Below are positions 23,630-31,934 of a stretch of 64,000 nucleotides of DNA, piece after piece. Source of the DNA: DASXHY01 sp036272195 (GTDB lineage Bacteria; Verrucomicrobiota; Verrucomicrobiia; Limisphaerales; DASXHY01). Positions within the stretch are counted from its first letter, which is position 1. Every line of letters starts with the position of its first letter. A program made the position numbers and the translations under genes. Under the pieces are notes generated by a model. It worked only from the letters and a program-made list of their open reading frames with translations, was not told the DNA's origin and searched no databases. The stretch covers positions 1-64,000 of the forward strand of contig DATAZE010000016.1 in the NCBI GenBank assembly GCA_036272195.1, in the 5' to 3' direction.

Positions 23630-25108
23630 ATGCTTAAGGCTATCCATATCCTACTCGTGTCTTTGCTGTTTTGGAGCTTCGCGACGGTGGCGGCAGAACA
23701 GAAGCTTCCGAATATCGTCATCATTCTTACCGACGACCAGGGATATGCTGACGTGGGTAAATTCGGCGCGGAGGGTTTTACCACGCCGAATCTTGACCGA
23801 CTCGCAAATCAGGGTGCGGTGTTTCGCAATTTTCATGTGGCGCAGCCGATTTGCTCAGCTTCGCGTTGTGCATTGATGACCGGCTGTTATCCCAACCGCA
23901 TTGGCATCAATGGCGCACTAGGGCCGAATTCGAAAATCGGGATCAGTGACGGGGAGGAAACAATGGCCCAATTGCTCAAATCGCGCGGCTATGCGACGGG
24001 AATGCTGGGAAAATGGCACTTGGGCGATGCGCCGGGGTTTATGCCGTTGCGCCACGGTTTCGACATGTATTTTGGCGAGTCGCTCTCGGTCGATATGTGG
24101 CCGGGACATCCGGATCTCATCACGAATTTGTCACCGAACGAGGTTGCAATAAAGCGCGAGTATCCAAAGCTGCCGATTTGGGACGGTGAAAAAAAATTCC
24201 GCGATGAGATGTCCATCGACGACCTGAACCACCTCACCACCTGGTACGCCGAGCGGGCGGTGAAATTCATCGACGAAAATAAGTCGCGTCCGTTCTTTCT
24301 TTACGTCGCCAACAATATGCCGCACGTGCCGCTCGGTGTGAGCGACAAGTTCCGCGGCAAAACGAAGCGCGGCCTTTACGGCGATGTGATTGAGGAAATC
24401 GACTGGGGCGTGGGACAGATTCTCGACGCCCTCAAGCGCAACGGTTTGGAGGACAACACCTGGGTCATTTTCACGTCTGACAACGGTCCGTGGCTGCGCT
24501 ACGGCAATCATGCGGGCTCGGCCAAGCCGTTGCGCGAGGGCAAAATGACGAATTGGGAGGGTGGGACGCGCGAACCGTGCATCATGCGCTGGCCCGGCCA
24601 TATTCCCGCCGGCGCCGATAGCTGGAGCATGTTCATGACCATCGACCTGCTTCCCACCATCGCGAAAATCACGGGCGCCAACTTGCCCACGAACCACATT
24701 GACGGGCTGGACGTGTGGCCGGTCATCGCTTGTCAGCCCGGCGCAAAAAACCCGCACGACACATACTGGTTCTACTACGATGCCAACGCGCTTCAGGCCA
24801 TTACCACCGGCGATGGCCGGTGGAAATTGCAGTTTCCGCACACGTACGTGAGCATGAAAAACCAACCCCCTGGCCGCGACGGAGTGCCCGGTGACTATAA
24901 GCGCCTGAAAATTGAAACTGAGGAACTGTATGATCTCGCCAATGATATCAGTGAGACAACGAACGTGGCTGCGCAACATTCGGACATTGTGAAACAACTC
25001 GAAGCTGAGGCCGAAAAGGCGCGTGCAGACCTTGGGGACAGGTTGACCCAGAGAACGGGCAGTGGACATCGCCAGCCGGGCCGCCTAGTAGCGAACGCGG
25101 TGCGGTAA
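23630..25108 (+). CDS. secreted arylsulfatase
   Basis: This 492-residue type I sulfatase has an N-terminal signal peptide (AIHILLVSLLFWSFATVAAE). The metal site starts with TDDQGYADVG. The active-site CSASR falls in the C-x-A-x-R form that is oxidised to formylglycine, followed by CALMTGCYPNRIG. Further motifs are GKWHLGDAPGF and FTSDNGPWLRYGNH. It removes sulfate esters from polysaccharides or other sulfated compounds outside the cytoplasm. No formylglycine-generating or anaerobic sulfatase-maturing enzyme gene is nearby. Verrucomicrobiota often carry many such genes for degradation of sulfated glycans. The substrate is unknown. Confidence 0.92.
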   Translation: MLKAIHILLVSLLFWSFATVAAEQKLPNIVIILTDDQGYADVGKFGAEGFTTPNLDRLANQGAVFRNFHVAQPICSASRCALMTGCYPNRIGINGALGPNSKIGISDGEETMAQLLKSRGYATGMLGKWHLGDAPGFMPLRHGFDMYFGESLSVDMWPGHPDLITNLSPNEVAIKREYPKLPIWDGEKKFRDEMSIDDLNHLTTWYAERAVKFIDENKSRPFFLYVANNMPHVPLGVSDKFRGKTKRGLYGDVIEEIDWGVGQILDALKRNGLEDNTWVIFTSDNGPWLRYGNHAGSAKPLREGKMTNWEGGTREPCIMRWPGHIPAGADSWSMFMTIDLLPTIAKITGANLPTNHIDGLDVWPVIACQPGAKNPHDTYWFYYDANALQAITTGDGRWKLQFPHTYVSMKNQPPGRDGVPGDYKRLKIETEELYDLANDISETTNVAAQHSDIVKQLEAEAEKARADLGDRLTQRTGSGHRQPGRLVANAVR

Positions 25109-25169
25109 AGGCAATTTCAACAGAGGGAACGAGGAGATAGATTTTTTTGCCGCTAAAGGCCGCTTTTTT

Positions 25170-25235
25170 TAGCCACAGATGGATGCAGATAAATACAAAG
25201 GGTTTACGCGAATTACGCCAATTAACACGAATTTC
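25170..25235. repeat. 'tagccacagatg' dispersed repeat
   Basis: AGCCACAGATGGATGCAGAT is followed by TTTACGCGAATTACGCCAAT and TAACACGAATTTC. It resembles the repeat at 13681-13775 in both words and order. It lies in the spacer upstream of the cobA-hemD gene. Confidence 0.65.
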
Positions 25236-25344
25236 TTTTAATTGCAAATGATGCGGATTTGAGACGGGAATTCTTTAACAGATGGAAACTCCGCCTGAAA
25301 ATCTGCGAATTGCCCAAATGAGGTTCCACGAATAGACTCTTGCG

Positions 25345-26880
25345 GTGAAGTCTAAAGGCACAGTTTATCTCGTGGGCGCCGGCCCGGGCGACGCGGGTTT
25401 GCTTACGTTACGCGGCGCGGAATTGTTGGGACGCGCCGACGTGGTGATTTACGATGTCCTCGCCAATGCGGAATTGCTCCGGTTGGCGCCGCGAACGGCT
25501 GAGTTTATTTCGCGCGGCAGCCGAGGCACGGAAAAGGCGTTGTCGCAGGAACAACTCAATGCGCTGATGATCTCCAAGGCGCGGGAGGGCAAATGCGTGG
25601 TGCGTTTGAAGGGCGGCGATCCTTATATTTTTGGACGAGGCGGCGAAGAGGCGGAGGAACTGGCGGAGGCGGGCATTCCATTTGAAGTAGTGCCGGGCGT
25701 ATCGTCTGTTGTTGCTGCGCCGAATTATGCGGGGATTCCATTGACTCATCGCGATCTCGCTTCCACGTTCACGGTACTTACCGGGCATGAGGACCCGGAC
25801 AAGGAAAATTCGAACCTGAATTTTGAAGAGATTGCGCGCATTCCCGGCACCAAAGTCATTCTGATGGGACTCAAGCGGCTGAAAGAATTGACTGATACGC
25901 TAGTCGCGCGCGGCATGCCTCCGGAAACGCCCGTGGCCATCGTCCATCGCGGCACCGCCGGGGGGCAGCAATCGGTCGCGGGCACGCTCGCCACCATTGC
26001 TGGAATTGCGACTGAGAAAAAGATTTCCGCGCCGGCCATCACGATCATTGGCGAGGTGGTCAAATTGCGGGAAAAATTAAATTGGTTCGAGCGTCGACCG
26101 CTTTTTGGCGAACGCATCGTGGTGACGCGGACCCGTGAACAGGCAAGTCAGCTTTCCAAACAGCTTTCCGACCTCGGCGCGGAAGTTCTCGAAATCCCGA
26201 CGATCAAGATTGTGCCGCCAAGCGAAGATCGCCGGCAGAATATCATCGATGCGTTGCTCGAATTGAATTCCTACGATTGGCTGGTATTTACGAGCCCGAA
26301 CGGCGTGACGGCGTTTTTCGATTTGTTCTTCAAGCGCTTCCAGGATTTGCGCGATTTGGGCGGAGCACGGATTGCGGCGATTGGCCCGGCGACGGCGGCG
26401 AAATTAAAGGAGCTACACCTGCAAGTGGATCTAACGCCGGACGAGGCCGTGAGCTCGAAAATCGCGAACGCTTTTGAGAAATATGAAACCGTTGAAAATC
26501 TCAAAATGTGCCTGCTGCGCGCCGAGGCCGCCAATCCGGACCTGCCGAAGGCGCTCGAAGAGCTTAGCGCCATCGTCGATGATGTCGCTGTTTACAAAAC
26601 GGTTCCCGAGACGGAAGATTTAAATGGCGCGGCGGGACAGTTGACCGAGGGCGGCGCGGATTGGATTACATTTACGAGCGCTTCCACGGTGGAAAATTTC
26701 AACGCGCGATTTGATTTGCCAAAATTATTGAAGAAATTTCCTCGGGCCAAGGTATTGTCGATCGGCCCGGAAACAAGCAAGGCCATTCGGGCGCTGGGGC
26801 TGGAACCCACGCAGGAAGCCAAGGAGCACACGATTGAGGGTATGGTGCAGATCCTGACCAAGGAAGTGGCGCGGGGTTGA
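25345..26880 (+). CDS. cobA-hemD: uroporphyrinogen-III methyltransferase / synthase fusion
   Basis: This 511-residue protein fuses two tetrapyrrole enzymes. Residues 1-245 are SUMT (CobA), which methylates uroporphyrinogen III toward siroheme and B12: VYLVGAGPGDAGLLTLRG, VVRLKGGDPYIFGRGGEE, EVVPGVSSVVAAPNYAGIP and GHEDPDK. Residues 255-505 are uroporphyrinogen-III synthase (HemD): RIVVTRTREQ, DWLVFTSPNGVTAFF and TFTSASTVENF. Such CobA-HemD fusions are known in several phyla. It lies alone, with repeats on both sides. The start is GTG at 25345, directly before the conserved first strand. Confidence 0.94.
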   Translation: MKSKGTVYLVGAGPGDAGLLTLRGAELLGRADVVIYDVLANAELLRLAPRTAEFISRGSRGTEKALSQEQLNALMISKAREGKCVVRLKGGDPYIFGRGGEEAEELAEAGIPFEVVPGVSSVVAAPNYAGIPLTHRDLASTFTVLTGHEDPDKENSNLNFEEIARIPGTKVILMGLKRLKELTDTLVARGMPPETPVAIVHRGTAGGQQSVAGTLATIAGIATEKKISAPAITIIGEVVKLREKLNWFERRPLFGERIVVTRTREQASQLSKQLSDLGAEVLEIPTIKIVPPSEDRRQNIIDALLELNSYDWLVFTSPNGVTAFFDLFFKRFQDLRDLGGARIAAIGPATAAKLKELHLQVDLTPDEAVSSKIANAFEKYETVENLKMCLLRAEAANPDLPKALEELSAIVDDVAVYKTVPETEDLNGAAGQLTEGGADWITFTSASTVENFNARFDLPKLLKKFPRAKVLSIGPETSKAIRALGLEPTQEAKEHTIEGMVQILTKEVARG

Positions 26881-26898
26881 TTTCAAAGGTATCGATTC

Positions 26899-26919
26899 GC
26901 ACGGGCGAGACGCCTGTGC
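26899..26919. repeat. GRDARA-type palindrome, one mismatch
   Basis: GCACGGGCG AGA CGCCTGTGC is a 9-base stem with a single G-T mispair, downstream of the cobA-hemD stop. It is the same family as the copy at 22302, with the flanks 'attcgcacggg' and 'gccac' conserved. Confidence 0.8.
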
Positions 26920-27022
26920 CACTATTTTTCCGAACAAATTGGCTTTCAAATTGTCCATAAATCGTCTGCGAAGTGAAACTTGCTTCAAGCCCCCGGGCTG
27001 GCAACACTGGACGGATATCATC

Positions 27023-28801
27023 ATGGTGAAATTGTTGCGAAACGGATGGCAAATGCTGAACCGTGGCCGGGGCGGCCTTTGGTTCGCGCTGCTGTTTGTG
27101 TTCGTATCGCCGGCGTTTTCGGCCAGCTTCACGGCGTCGCTCGACCGCAACACGATTGTGCTTGGTGAGCCGGTGACATTGACGCTGAAATTCGAAGATG
27201 GCCAGCCGCAAGGGCCTTTGAGCCTGCCGGTCGATGGTCTGCGCATCACGTCCTCGCCGGAACAAAGCATCAGCAGCGTCTTTTCTGCCGGGAAACAGAC
27301 CACGGTTTATTCCTACGCCGTTTCGCTGGAAGCGACGCGTGTCGGCGAATTCGTGATCCCGCCATTTAATATAAAGATGAACGGACAAACCTTTTCCAGC
27401 CAGCCGTTAAAATTGAAGGTCGTCGCGAGCGACCCTTCCGCGCCGCCGGCCGGAAACGCGGAGAAGATGGCGTTCCTGTGGGTCGAGTTGCCGAAAACGA
27501 ACCTCTACATCAATGAACCGGTCGTGGTGGAATTTCGGATTTATCTTCGTTCGGATGTGCGCCGCTACGGTGACTTGCAGTTCTCGCCCGACGGCAACGG
27601 GCTTACTTTCAGCAAAATCGCGCAGGGCCAGCAGTATCAACGCCGCGTGGGCAATGCGACTTTCACGGTCGTTCCCCTGTCGGTAGCGATCACGCCGGTA
27701 AAGACCGGCACAGTTTCCCTCAATCCAATCAACGGAAGCATCCTATTAAACGGCCGCGATCCGATGGATATCGCGGGTTTTTTCGGTCCGCCGACGAGGC
27801 CCCAGCGGGCTCCGCTCACGGCGGAGCGCATGGACTTGCAGGTTTCGCCACTGCCCGAGGAGCATGTGCCGGCGGGCTTCAACGGCGTGGTCGGCAGTTA
27901 CACGATGACCGTGACCGCCGGGCCGACGAATGTCGTGGCCGGTGATCCGATCACGCTCCACGTTCAAATTTCCGGCCATGGCGCGCTCGACACACTTTCT
28001 CTGCCGGAACAAACCGGATGGGATAATTTCAAGACTTACCCGCCAACTTCAAAGATAAACGCGAGCGACCCGCTGGGCATCGAAGGCTCAAAGGCCTTCG
28101 AGGAAATTGTCACACCACAAAACAGCGACATCAAAGTACTGCCGCCGGTCACGTTTAGTTTTTTTAATCCGGAACAAAAACAATATCGCACGCTGACGCA
28201 ACCGGCGCTGCCGTTGATCGTCCGCGCGGCGACGCCGGGAGCGATGCCGGCCATCGCGGCCACGCATGCGGAGAATCCACCGCCGGCGGCGGATGTCATT
28301 TCCATCAAGCAGCACATCGGCACGGTAGCGCAGATCAGCGCGCCGCTGGTTGAGCAACCGTGGTTCCTGGCGCTGCAGGGCGTGCCGGCGCTTGCGCTAC
28401 TGTCGTGTGTGATTTTGCGCAAGCGCAAGGAATCGCTGGAGAACAATCCCCGACTGCGCCGGCAGCGGCAGGTGGCGCAACTGGTTCAGGAGGGATTGGA
28501 ACAATTGCGCATTCAAGCTTCGGAGAACCAATCGGTCGAATTTTTCGCGACACTTTTCCGATTGTTACAGGAACAACTGGGCGAACGGCTCGACCTGCCG
28601 GCATCGGCGATTACCGAAGCGGTCATTGACGAGCGTCTGCGTCCGGGCGGCGTCTCGGAGGAAACACTGACATCGTTGCACGAGCTTTTTCAAACGTGCA
28701 ACCTTGCGCGCTATGCGCCGGTCGAATCAGGCGAGGAAATGGCGCAGATCATCCCGAAGCTAGAAATGGCGCTCAACGAATTGCGTGAGTGGAAAAGATG
28801 A
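27023..28801 (+). CDS. batD: BatD-type membrane-anchored protein
   Basis: The 592-residue BatD-like protein has an N-terminal signal sequence (GGLWFALLFVFVSPAFSASF). A large periplasmic part made of Ig-like beta repeats starts FTASLDRNTIVLGEPVTLTL. One transmembrane segment (LALQGVPALALLSCVIL) and a cytoplasmic helical tail of about 110 residues follow. Bat proteins belong to the aerotolerance operons of Bacteroidetes and spirochaetes, where BatD acts beside VWA proteins BatA and BatB. Those and the MoxR ATPase are not found here. The ATG at 27023 is the first start that gives a signal peptide. The end overlaps the next start as ATGA. Confidence 0.8.
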   Translation: MVKLLRNGWQMLNRGRGGLWFALLFVFVSPAFSASFTASLDRNTIVLGEPVTLTLKFEDGQPQGPLSLPVDGLRITSSPEQSISSVFSAGKQTTVYSYAVSLEATRVGEFVIPPFNIKMNGQTFSSQPLKLKVVASDPSAPPAGNAEKMAFLWVELPKTNLYINEPVVVEFRIYLRSDVRRYGDLQFSPDGNGLTFSKIAQGQQYQRRVGNATFTVVPLSVAITPVKTGTVSLNPINGSILLNGRDPMDIAGFFGPPTRPQRAPLTAERMDLQVSPLPEEHVPAGFNGVVGSYTMTVTAGPTNVVAGDPITLHVQISGHGALDTLSLPEQTGWDNFKTYPPTSKINASDPLGIEGSKAFEEIVTPQNSDIKVLPPVTFSFFNPEQKQYRTLTQPALPLIVRAATPGAMPAIAATHAENPPPAADVISIKQHIGTVAQISAPLVEQPWFLALQGVPALALLSCVILRKRKESLENNPRLRRQRQVAQLVQEGLEQLRIQASENQSVEFFATLFRLLQEQLGERLDLPASAITEAVIDERLRPGGVSEETLTSLHELFQTCNLARYAPVESGEEMAQIIPKLEMALNELREWKR

Positions 28802-29607
28802 ACTCGGTCAATCTACAAATGAATAGGTGGAAATGGAGATTTTCGCACCATACATTTTTTGCGACTGCTTTCTCTGTTCTCTACTGTTCGATTGTTCTTC
28901 TTCTGACGACCATTTCCGGTTTTACCGCCGATGCTTCCGCGGGATTTGATGCGGCCAACGGGCTTTACGAGCAGGGTAAATTCGCCGAGGCTGCGTCAGC
29001 TTATCAGCAGATGATTCAATCCGGCACCGTGTCTGCCGCGATTTATTTCAATCTCGGAAATGCCTCGTTCAAATCCGGCCAGGTCGGGCGGGCGATTGCG
29101 GCTTATCGCAATGCGGAAAAAATCACTCCGCGCGACGCGGATGTTCGCGCGAACCTCCAGTTTGTCCGCGGGAAAGTCCAGAATCCTTCGTTTTCGCCTT
29201 CGCTCGGACAACGCTGGATTGCCGTGCTGACGATTAACGAATGGGCCGGGCTTGCCGCCGCAGTGCTGTGGATCTGGCTGGCTTTGATGGCAGCGGTTCA
29301 GTTGCGGCCCGCGTTGAAAGAATCGTTGCGGACATTACTTTGGTGCAGTGGCTTCGCGACGGTGTTGCTGAGTGGTTGCGTGGGTGCGGCGTGGTCGGGA
29401 AATTCCACCCGGACGGCGATTGTTATAGTTCAGGATGCGGCGACTCATAATGGCCCGCTGGACGAAGCGCCAATCGGCGCGACTGTTCACGACGGGGCGG
29501 AGCTGAGCGTGCTCGATACGAAGAACGACTGGCTGCAAGTCCGCGTCGATGGTGGGCGCATCGGGTGGTTGAAACGCGATCAGGTCGCGCTGGCGTCGGG
29601 AATGTAA
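28798..29607 (+). CDS. batE: BatE-type TPR protein with SH3-like domain
   Basis: The 269-residue membrane protein starts with a signal anchor (AFSVLYCSIVLLLTTISG), followed by TPR repeats (residues about 50-130: ANGLYEQGKFAEAASAYQQM, YFNLGNASFKSGQVGRAIAA). Two transmembrane segments (about 150-205) and a C-terminal bacterial SH3-like domain (GATVHDGAELSVLDTKNDWL, VDGGRIGWLKRDQV) complete it. This matches BatE. The start ATG overlaps the stop of batD as ATGA, so the two are translationally coupled. The pair probably acts together at the cell envelope; the molecular role is poorly defined in the family. Confidence 0.78.
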   Translation: MNSVNLQMNRWKWRFSHHTFFATAFSVLYCSIVLLLTTISGFTADASAGFDAANGLYEQGKFAEAASAYQQMIQSGTVSAAIYFNLGNASFKSGQVGRAIAAYRNAEKITPRDADVRANLQFVRGKVQNPSFSPSLGQRWIAVLTINEWAGLAAAVLWIWLALMAAVQLRPALKESLRTLLWCSGFATVLLSGCVGAAWSGNSTRTAIVIVQDAATHNGPLDEAPIGATVHDGAELSVLDTKNDWLQVRVDGGRIGWLKRDQVALASGM

Positions 29608-29622
29608 GTTTCGCACCTTAGA

Positions 29623-29644
29623 GCGCCGGCGAGACGCCGACGGC
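29623..29644. repeat. GRDARA-related palindrome
   Basis: CGCCGGCG AGA CGCCGACGGC resembles the GCACGGGCGAGACGCCCGTGC family in the AGA loop and a G/C stem, with different bases. It lies after batE. Confidence 0.55.
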
Positions 29645-29760
29645 ACATTGAAACTTGCGCTCCGTGGCATCTCACCAACGCGCTTGCCTAGAGGCAGCTT
29701 CCTCCAGAGAATGGCCGCATCATCAACTGGCTCGATACAATCTTACGGTTCTGGCCGCGC

Positions 29761-31164
29761 GTGGTCGTGGGATTCCATTTCCTGGCCGCGTTGCTGGCGT
29801 CGATCCATGCGTTGTTGAATAAACGCGACTCGCGCGCGGCGACGCTGTGGCTCGGCACGATCTGGTTCCTGCCGGTGCTCGGTCCCCTGCTCTATCTCGC
29901 GCTCGGCGTGAACCGCATTCGACGTCGTGCGCTTTCGCCGGGCGTTCGCAAAACCGTTGCTCGCGCCATTCCCAAAAATCTCGGTGAATCCGAGCCTTCC
30001 GGCGTGGAACACCTGAAAATGCTCGCGCACGCAGTCAGTCAAATTGTCAGGCGGCCGCTCACTCCCGGCAATCGTGTGCAGCCGCTGATCAATGGTGATG
30101 AAGCATTTCCGGCCATGCTCGCCGCGATTGAGTCCGCGACAAAATCGATCTCGCTGGCTACTTACATTTTCGACAATGACGCCAGTGGAATACTGTTTGC
30201 CGACGCTTTGGCGCGTGCGGTCAAACGCGGAGTAGCGGTGCGCGTTTTGATTGACGCCGCGGGCACGCGTTATTCCTGGCCACCGATCACGCATCGGTTG
30301 AAGCACGACGAGGTTCCGGTGGCGAGATTTTTGCCGGCGTCTGTGCTGAAGCCGTGGCGGGTAACGACGGTCAATCTTCGCAATCACCGAAAAATCCTGG
30401 TGGTGGATGGACACACGGCCTTCACCGGCGGCATGAATATCCGCCACGGCAATATGCTGGCCGAAAAGCCAAGCAGTCCGATTCGAGATTTGCAGTTCCG
30501 CGTAGAAGGCCCGCTGGTGGCGCAATTGCAGGAGGCGTTTGCGGCGGATTGGGCGTTTACGACGGAAGAGACGCTGGATGGCGAGGCGTGGTTTCCGGAA
30601 TTGCAGGAAAGCGGCGACGTGATTGCGCGCGTCATTCCGGACGGACCGGATGCGGATTTTGAAACCGTGCGCTGGACGCTGCTGGCCGCGCTCGCCGAGG
30701 CGCAGGATTCGGCGCAAATCCTCACGCCCTATTTTTTGCCGGATATCACGCTCATCACCGCTTTAAACCTGGCGGCGCTACGAGGTGTGCGCGTGGACAT
30801 TATTTTGCCGGAGAGAAACAATCTGCGATTTGTGGATTGGGCCTCGCGCTCCTTGTGGTGGCAGGTGCTGGAACGCGGATGCCGCATCTGGCTCACGCCG
30901 GGGACTTTCGATCATTCCAAGCTGATGATTGTGGACGGCCACTGGGTGATGCTGGGCTCGGCCAACTGGGATGCGCGCAGCCTGCGCCTGAATTTTGAAT
31001 TGAACGTCGAGGCTTACGGCCGGGATTTTGCGCGGCAAATGAGCGGAGTGCTCGCCAACAAACTTCACGGCGCGCGCGAGGTGACGCTGGCCGAAATGGA
31101 CGGGCGCAACGTGACGGTGAAATTGAGAGATGCGGTCATGCGGCTGTTCTCGCCATACCTGTAA
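29761..31164 (+). CDS. cls: cardiolipin synthase (phospholipase D family)
   Basis: This 467-residue PLD-superfamily enzyme joins two phosphatidyl groups to make cardiolipin. It has N-terminal hydrophobic helices (VVVGFHFLAALLASIHALL, TLWLGTIWFLPVLGPLLYLA) and two HKD motifs: HRKILVVDGHTAFTGG near residue 209 and HSKLMIVDGHWVMLGSANWD near residue 384. The start is uncertain: GTG at 29761 is listed, but the frame is open back to 29692 and the upstream residues IINWLDTILRFWPR look like real protein, without an ordinary start codon. It follows batE on the same strand, 153 bases away. Confidence 0.88.
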   Translation: MVVGFHFLAALLASIHALLNKRDSRAATLWLGTIWFLPVLGPLLYLALGVNRIRRRALSPGVRKTVARAIPKNLGESEPSGVEHLKMLAHAVSQIVRRPLTPGNRVQPLINGDEAFPAMLAAIESATKSISLATYIFDNDASGILFADALARAVKRGVAVRVLIDAAGTRYSWPPITHRLKHDEVPVARFLPASVLKPWRVTTVNLRNHRKILVVDGHTAFTGGMNIRHGNMLAEKPSSPIRDLQFRVEGPLVAQLQEAFAADWAFTTEETLDGEAWFPELQESGDVIARVIPDGPDADFETVRWTLLAALAEAQDSAQILTPYFLPDITLITALNLAALRGVRVDIILPERNNLRFVDWASRSLWWQVLERGCRIWLTPGTFDHSKLMIVDGHWVMLGSANWDARSLRLNFELNVEAYGRDFARQMSGVLANKLHGAREVTLAEMDGRNVTVKLRDAVMRLFSPYL

Positions 31165-31196
31165 TAGTGGAGACCGGCAGGATGCCTGTCCTACGT

Positions 31197-31230
31197 AAAA
31201 AAGGCTTCCGCGATGTTACTCGTGGAAGCC
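31197..31230 (-). terminator. Rho-independent terminator of the YlbF-family gene
   Basis: On the minus strand GGCTTCC and GGAAGCC pair as a 7-base stem around a 14-base loop and are followed by TTTTTT (the AAAAAA at 31197-31202 on the plus strand). It lies 22 bases after the stop of the gene at 31253-31672. It also faces the end of the convergent cardiolipin synthase gene, but no T run follows in that direction. Confidence 0.8.
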
Positions 31231-31252
31231 CTTGCAAATAAGAATCTACAGC

Positions 31253-31672
31253 TTAGTGGCTGTGACCGCAGCCGCAACCGTCACCGCAGCCGCCTTCGCT
31301 TTCAAAATCCGCTTCGGCCGGCAGCCGGCCCAGTTCGAGCGTTTTGCTGACGAATTGATTAATGGATTGATGTACGTTGTGCATCTCTTCCTGCGCCTCG
31401 AGGAAGCCGCGCGTGACCGGGTTTTTCAAGAGCGTTTCGCGCTCATTTTCAAAAGCGGAAATCTCCTCGCCCGTCAACTGTTCCGAGCGTTGTTGTTTCA
31501 TTTGAAGCGCCTGGCCTTTGGCCATGAGTCCTTCATATTGTGAGCGGGCTTTTTCGTCGGCCACGAAAGTCTGGATGCGGTCACGCGCGGCGCGCATGTC
31601 CGGCTGGTCCAAAATCGCCTGGCAGAGTTCCCGTGTTTTTTCGGTAATCAAGGTGTCTTGAGTCGTTTGCAT
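31253..31672 (-). CDS. YlbF/YmcA-family protein with Cys/His tail
   Basis: This 139-residue helical protein resembles the Com_YlbF family (YlbF and YmcA of Bacillus, which work with YaaT on RNA processing and competence). Helical segments are TREILCQAIL-like (TRELCQAILDQPDMRAARDR) and EEISAFENERETLLKNP. The C-terminus ends in GGCGDGCGCGHSH, a Cys/His-rich tail that could bind a metal; it is not part of the core family. The ATG at 31672 is closest to the fold; the frame is open 20 codons upstream. A terminator lies just after the stop. Confidence 0.75.
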   Translation of the reverse strand: MQTTQDTLITEKTRELCQAILDQPDMRAARDRIQTFVADEKARSQYEGLMAKGQALQMKQQRSEQLTGEEISAFENERETLLKNPVTRGFLEAQEEMHNVHQSINQFVSKTLELGRLPAEADFESEGGCGDGCGCGHSH

Positions 31673-31805
31673 AATAAAATTCTCCCGCTGCTTTTGTGCG
31701 CATAATACACCACAGCCTTCTGTTAAATGCAAATGAATGTTTGCCGTGTGGATTCAACAGGAGGCAAGGGAGGAAAGGACAAAGGAATTGGAATTTTGTG
31801 ATTTG

Positions 31806-31840
31806 GAAAAAAATTAGAATCTCCCTGCGCCAGCTGCTGA
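31806..31840. repeat. AGAGCCTCC-type dispersed repeat, diverged
   Basis: AATTAGAATCTCCCTGCGCC then AGCTGCTGAG matches the pattern of the copies at 15621 and 36836 with several changes. It lies upstream of the kinase gene at 31935. Confidence 0.45.
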
Positions 31841-31934
31841 GGATTTAAGATTTTGCAGGCTGTATTCTTTTTTTCACCGGGCTTCACCCTATTTCTGCCG
31901 TGAACGATTTTTTTTAATATCGACTGTCGTAGCA

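Noticed and set aside
24131..25069. 312-codon open frame antisense to the sulfatase
   Set aside because: The sulfatase shows conserved active-site and metal motifs throughout this region; the antisense product resembles nothing.
29743..30717. 324-codon open frame opposite the cardiolipin synthase
   Set aside because: Both HKD motifs on the plus strand are intact; the antisense frame is Arg-rich and without motifs.
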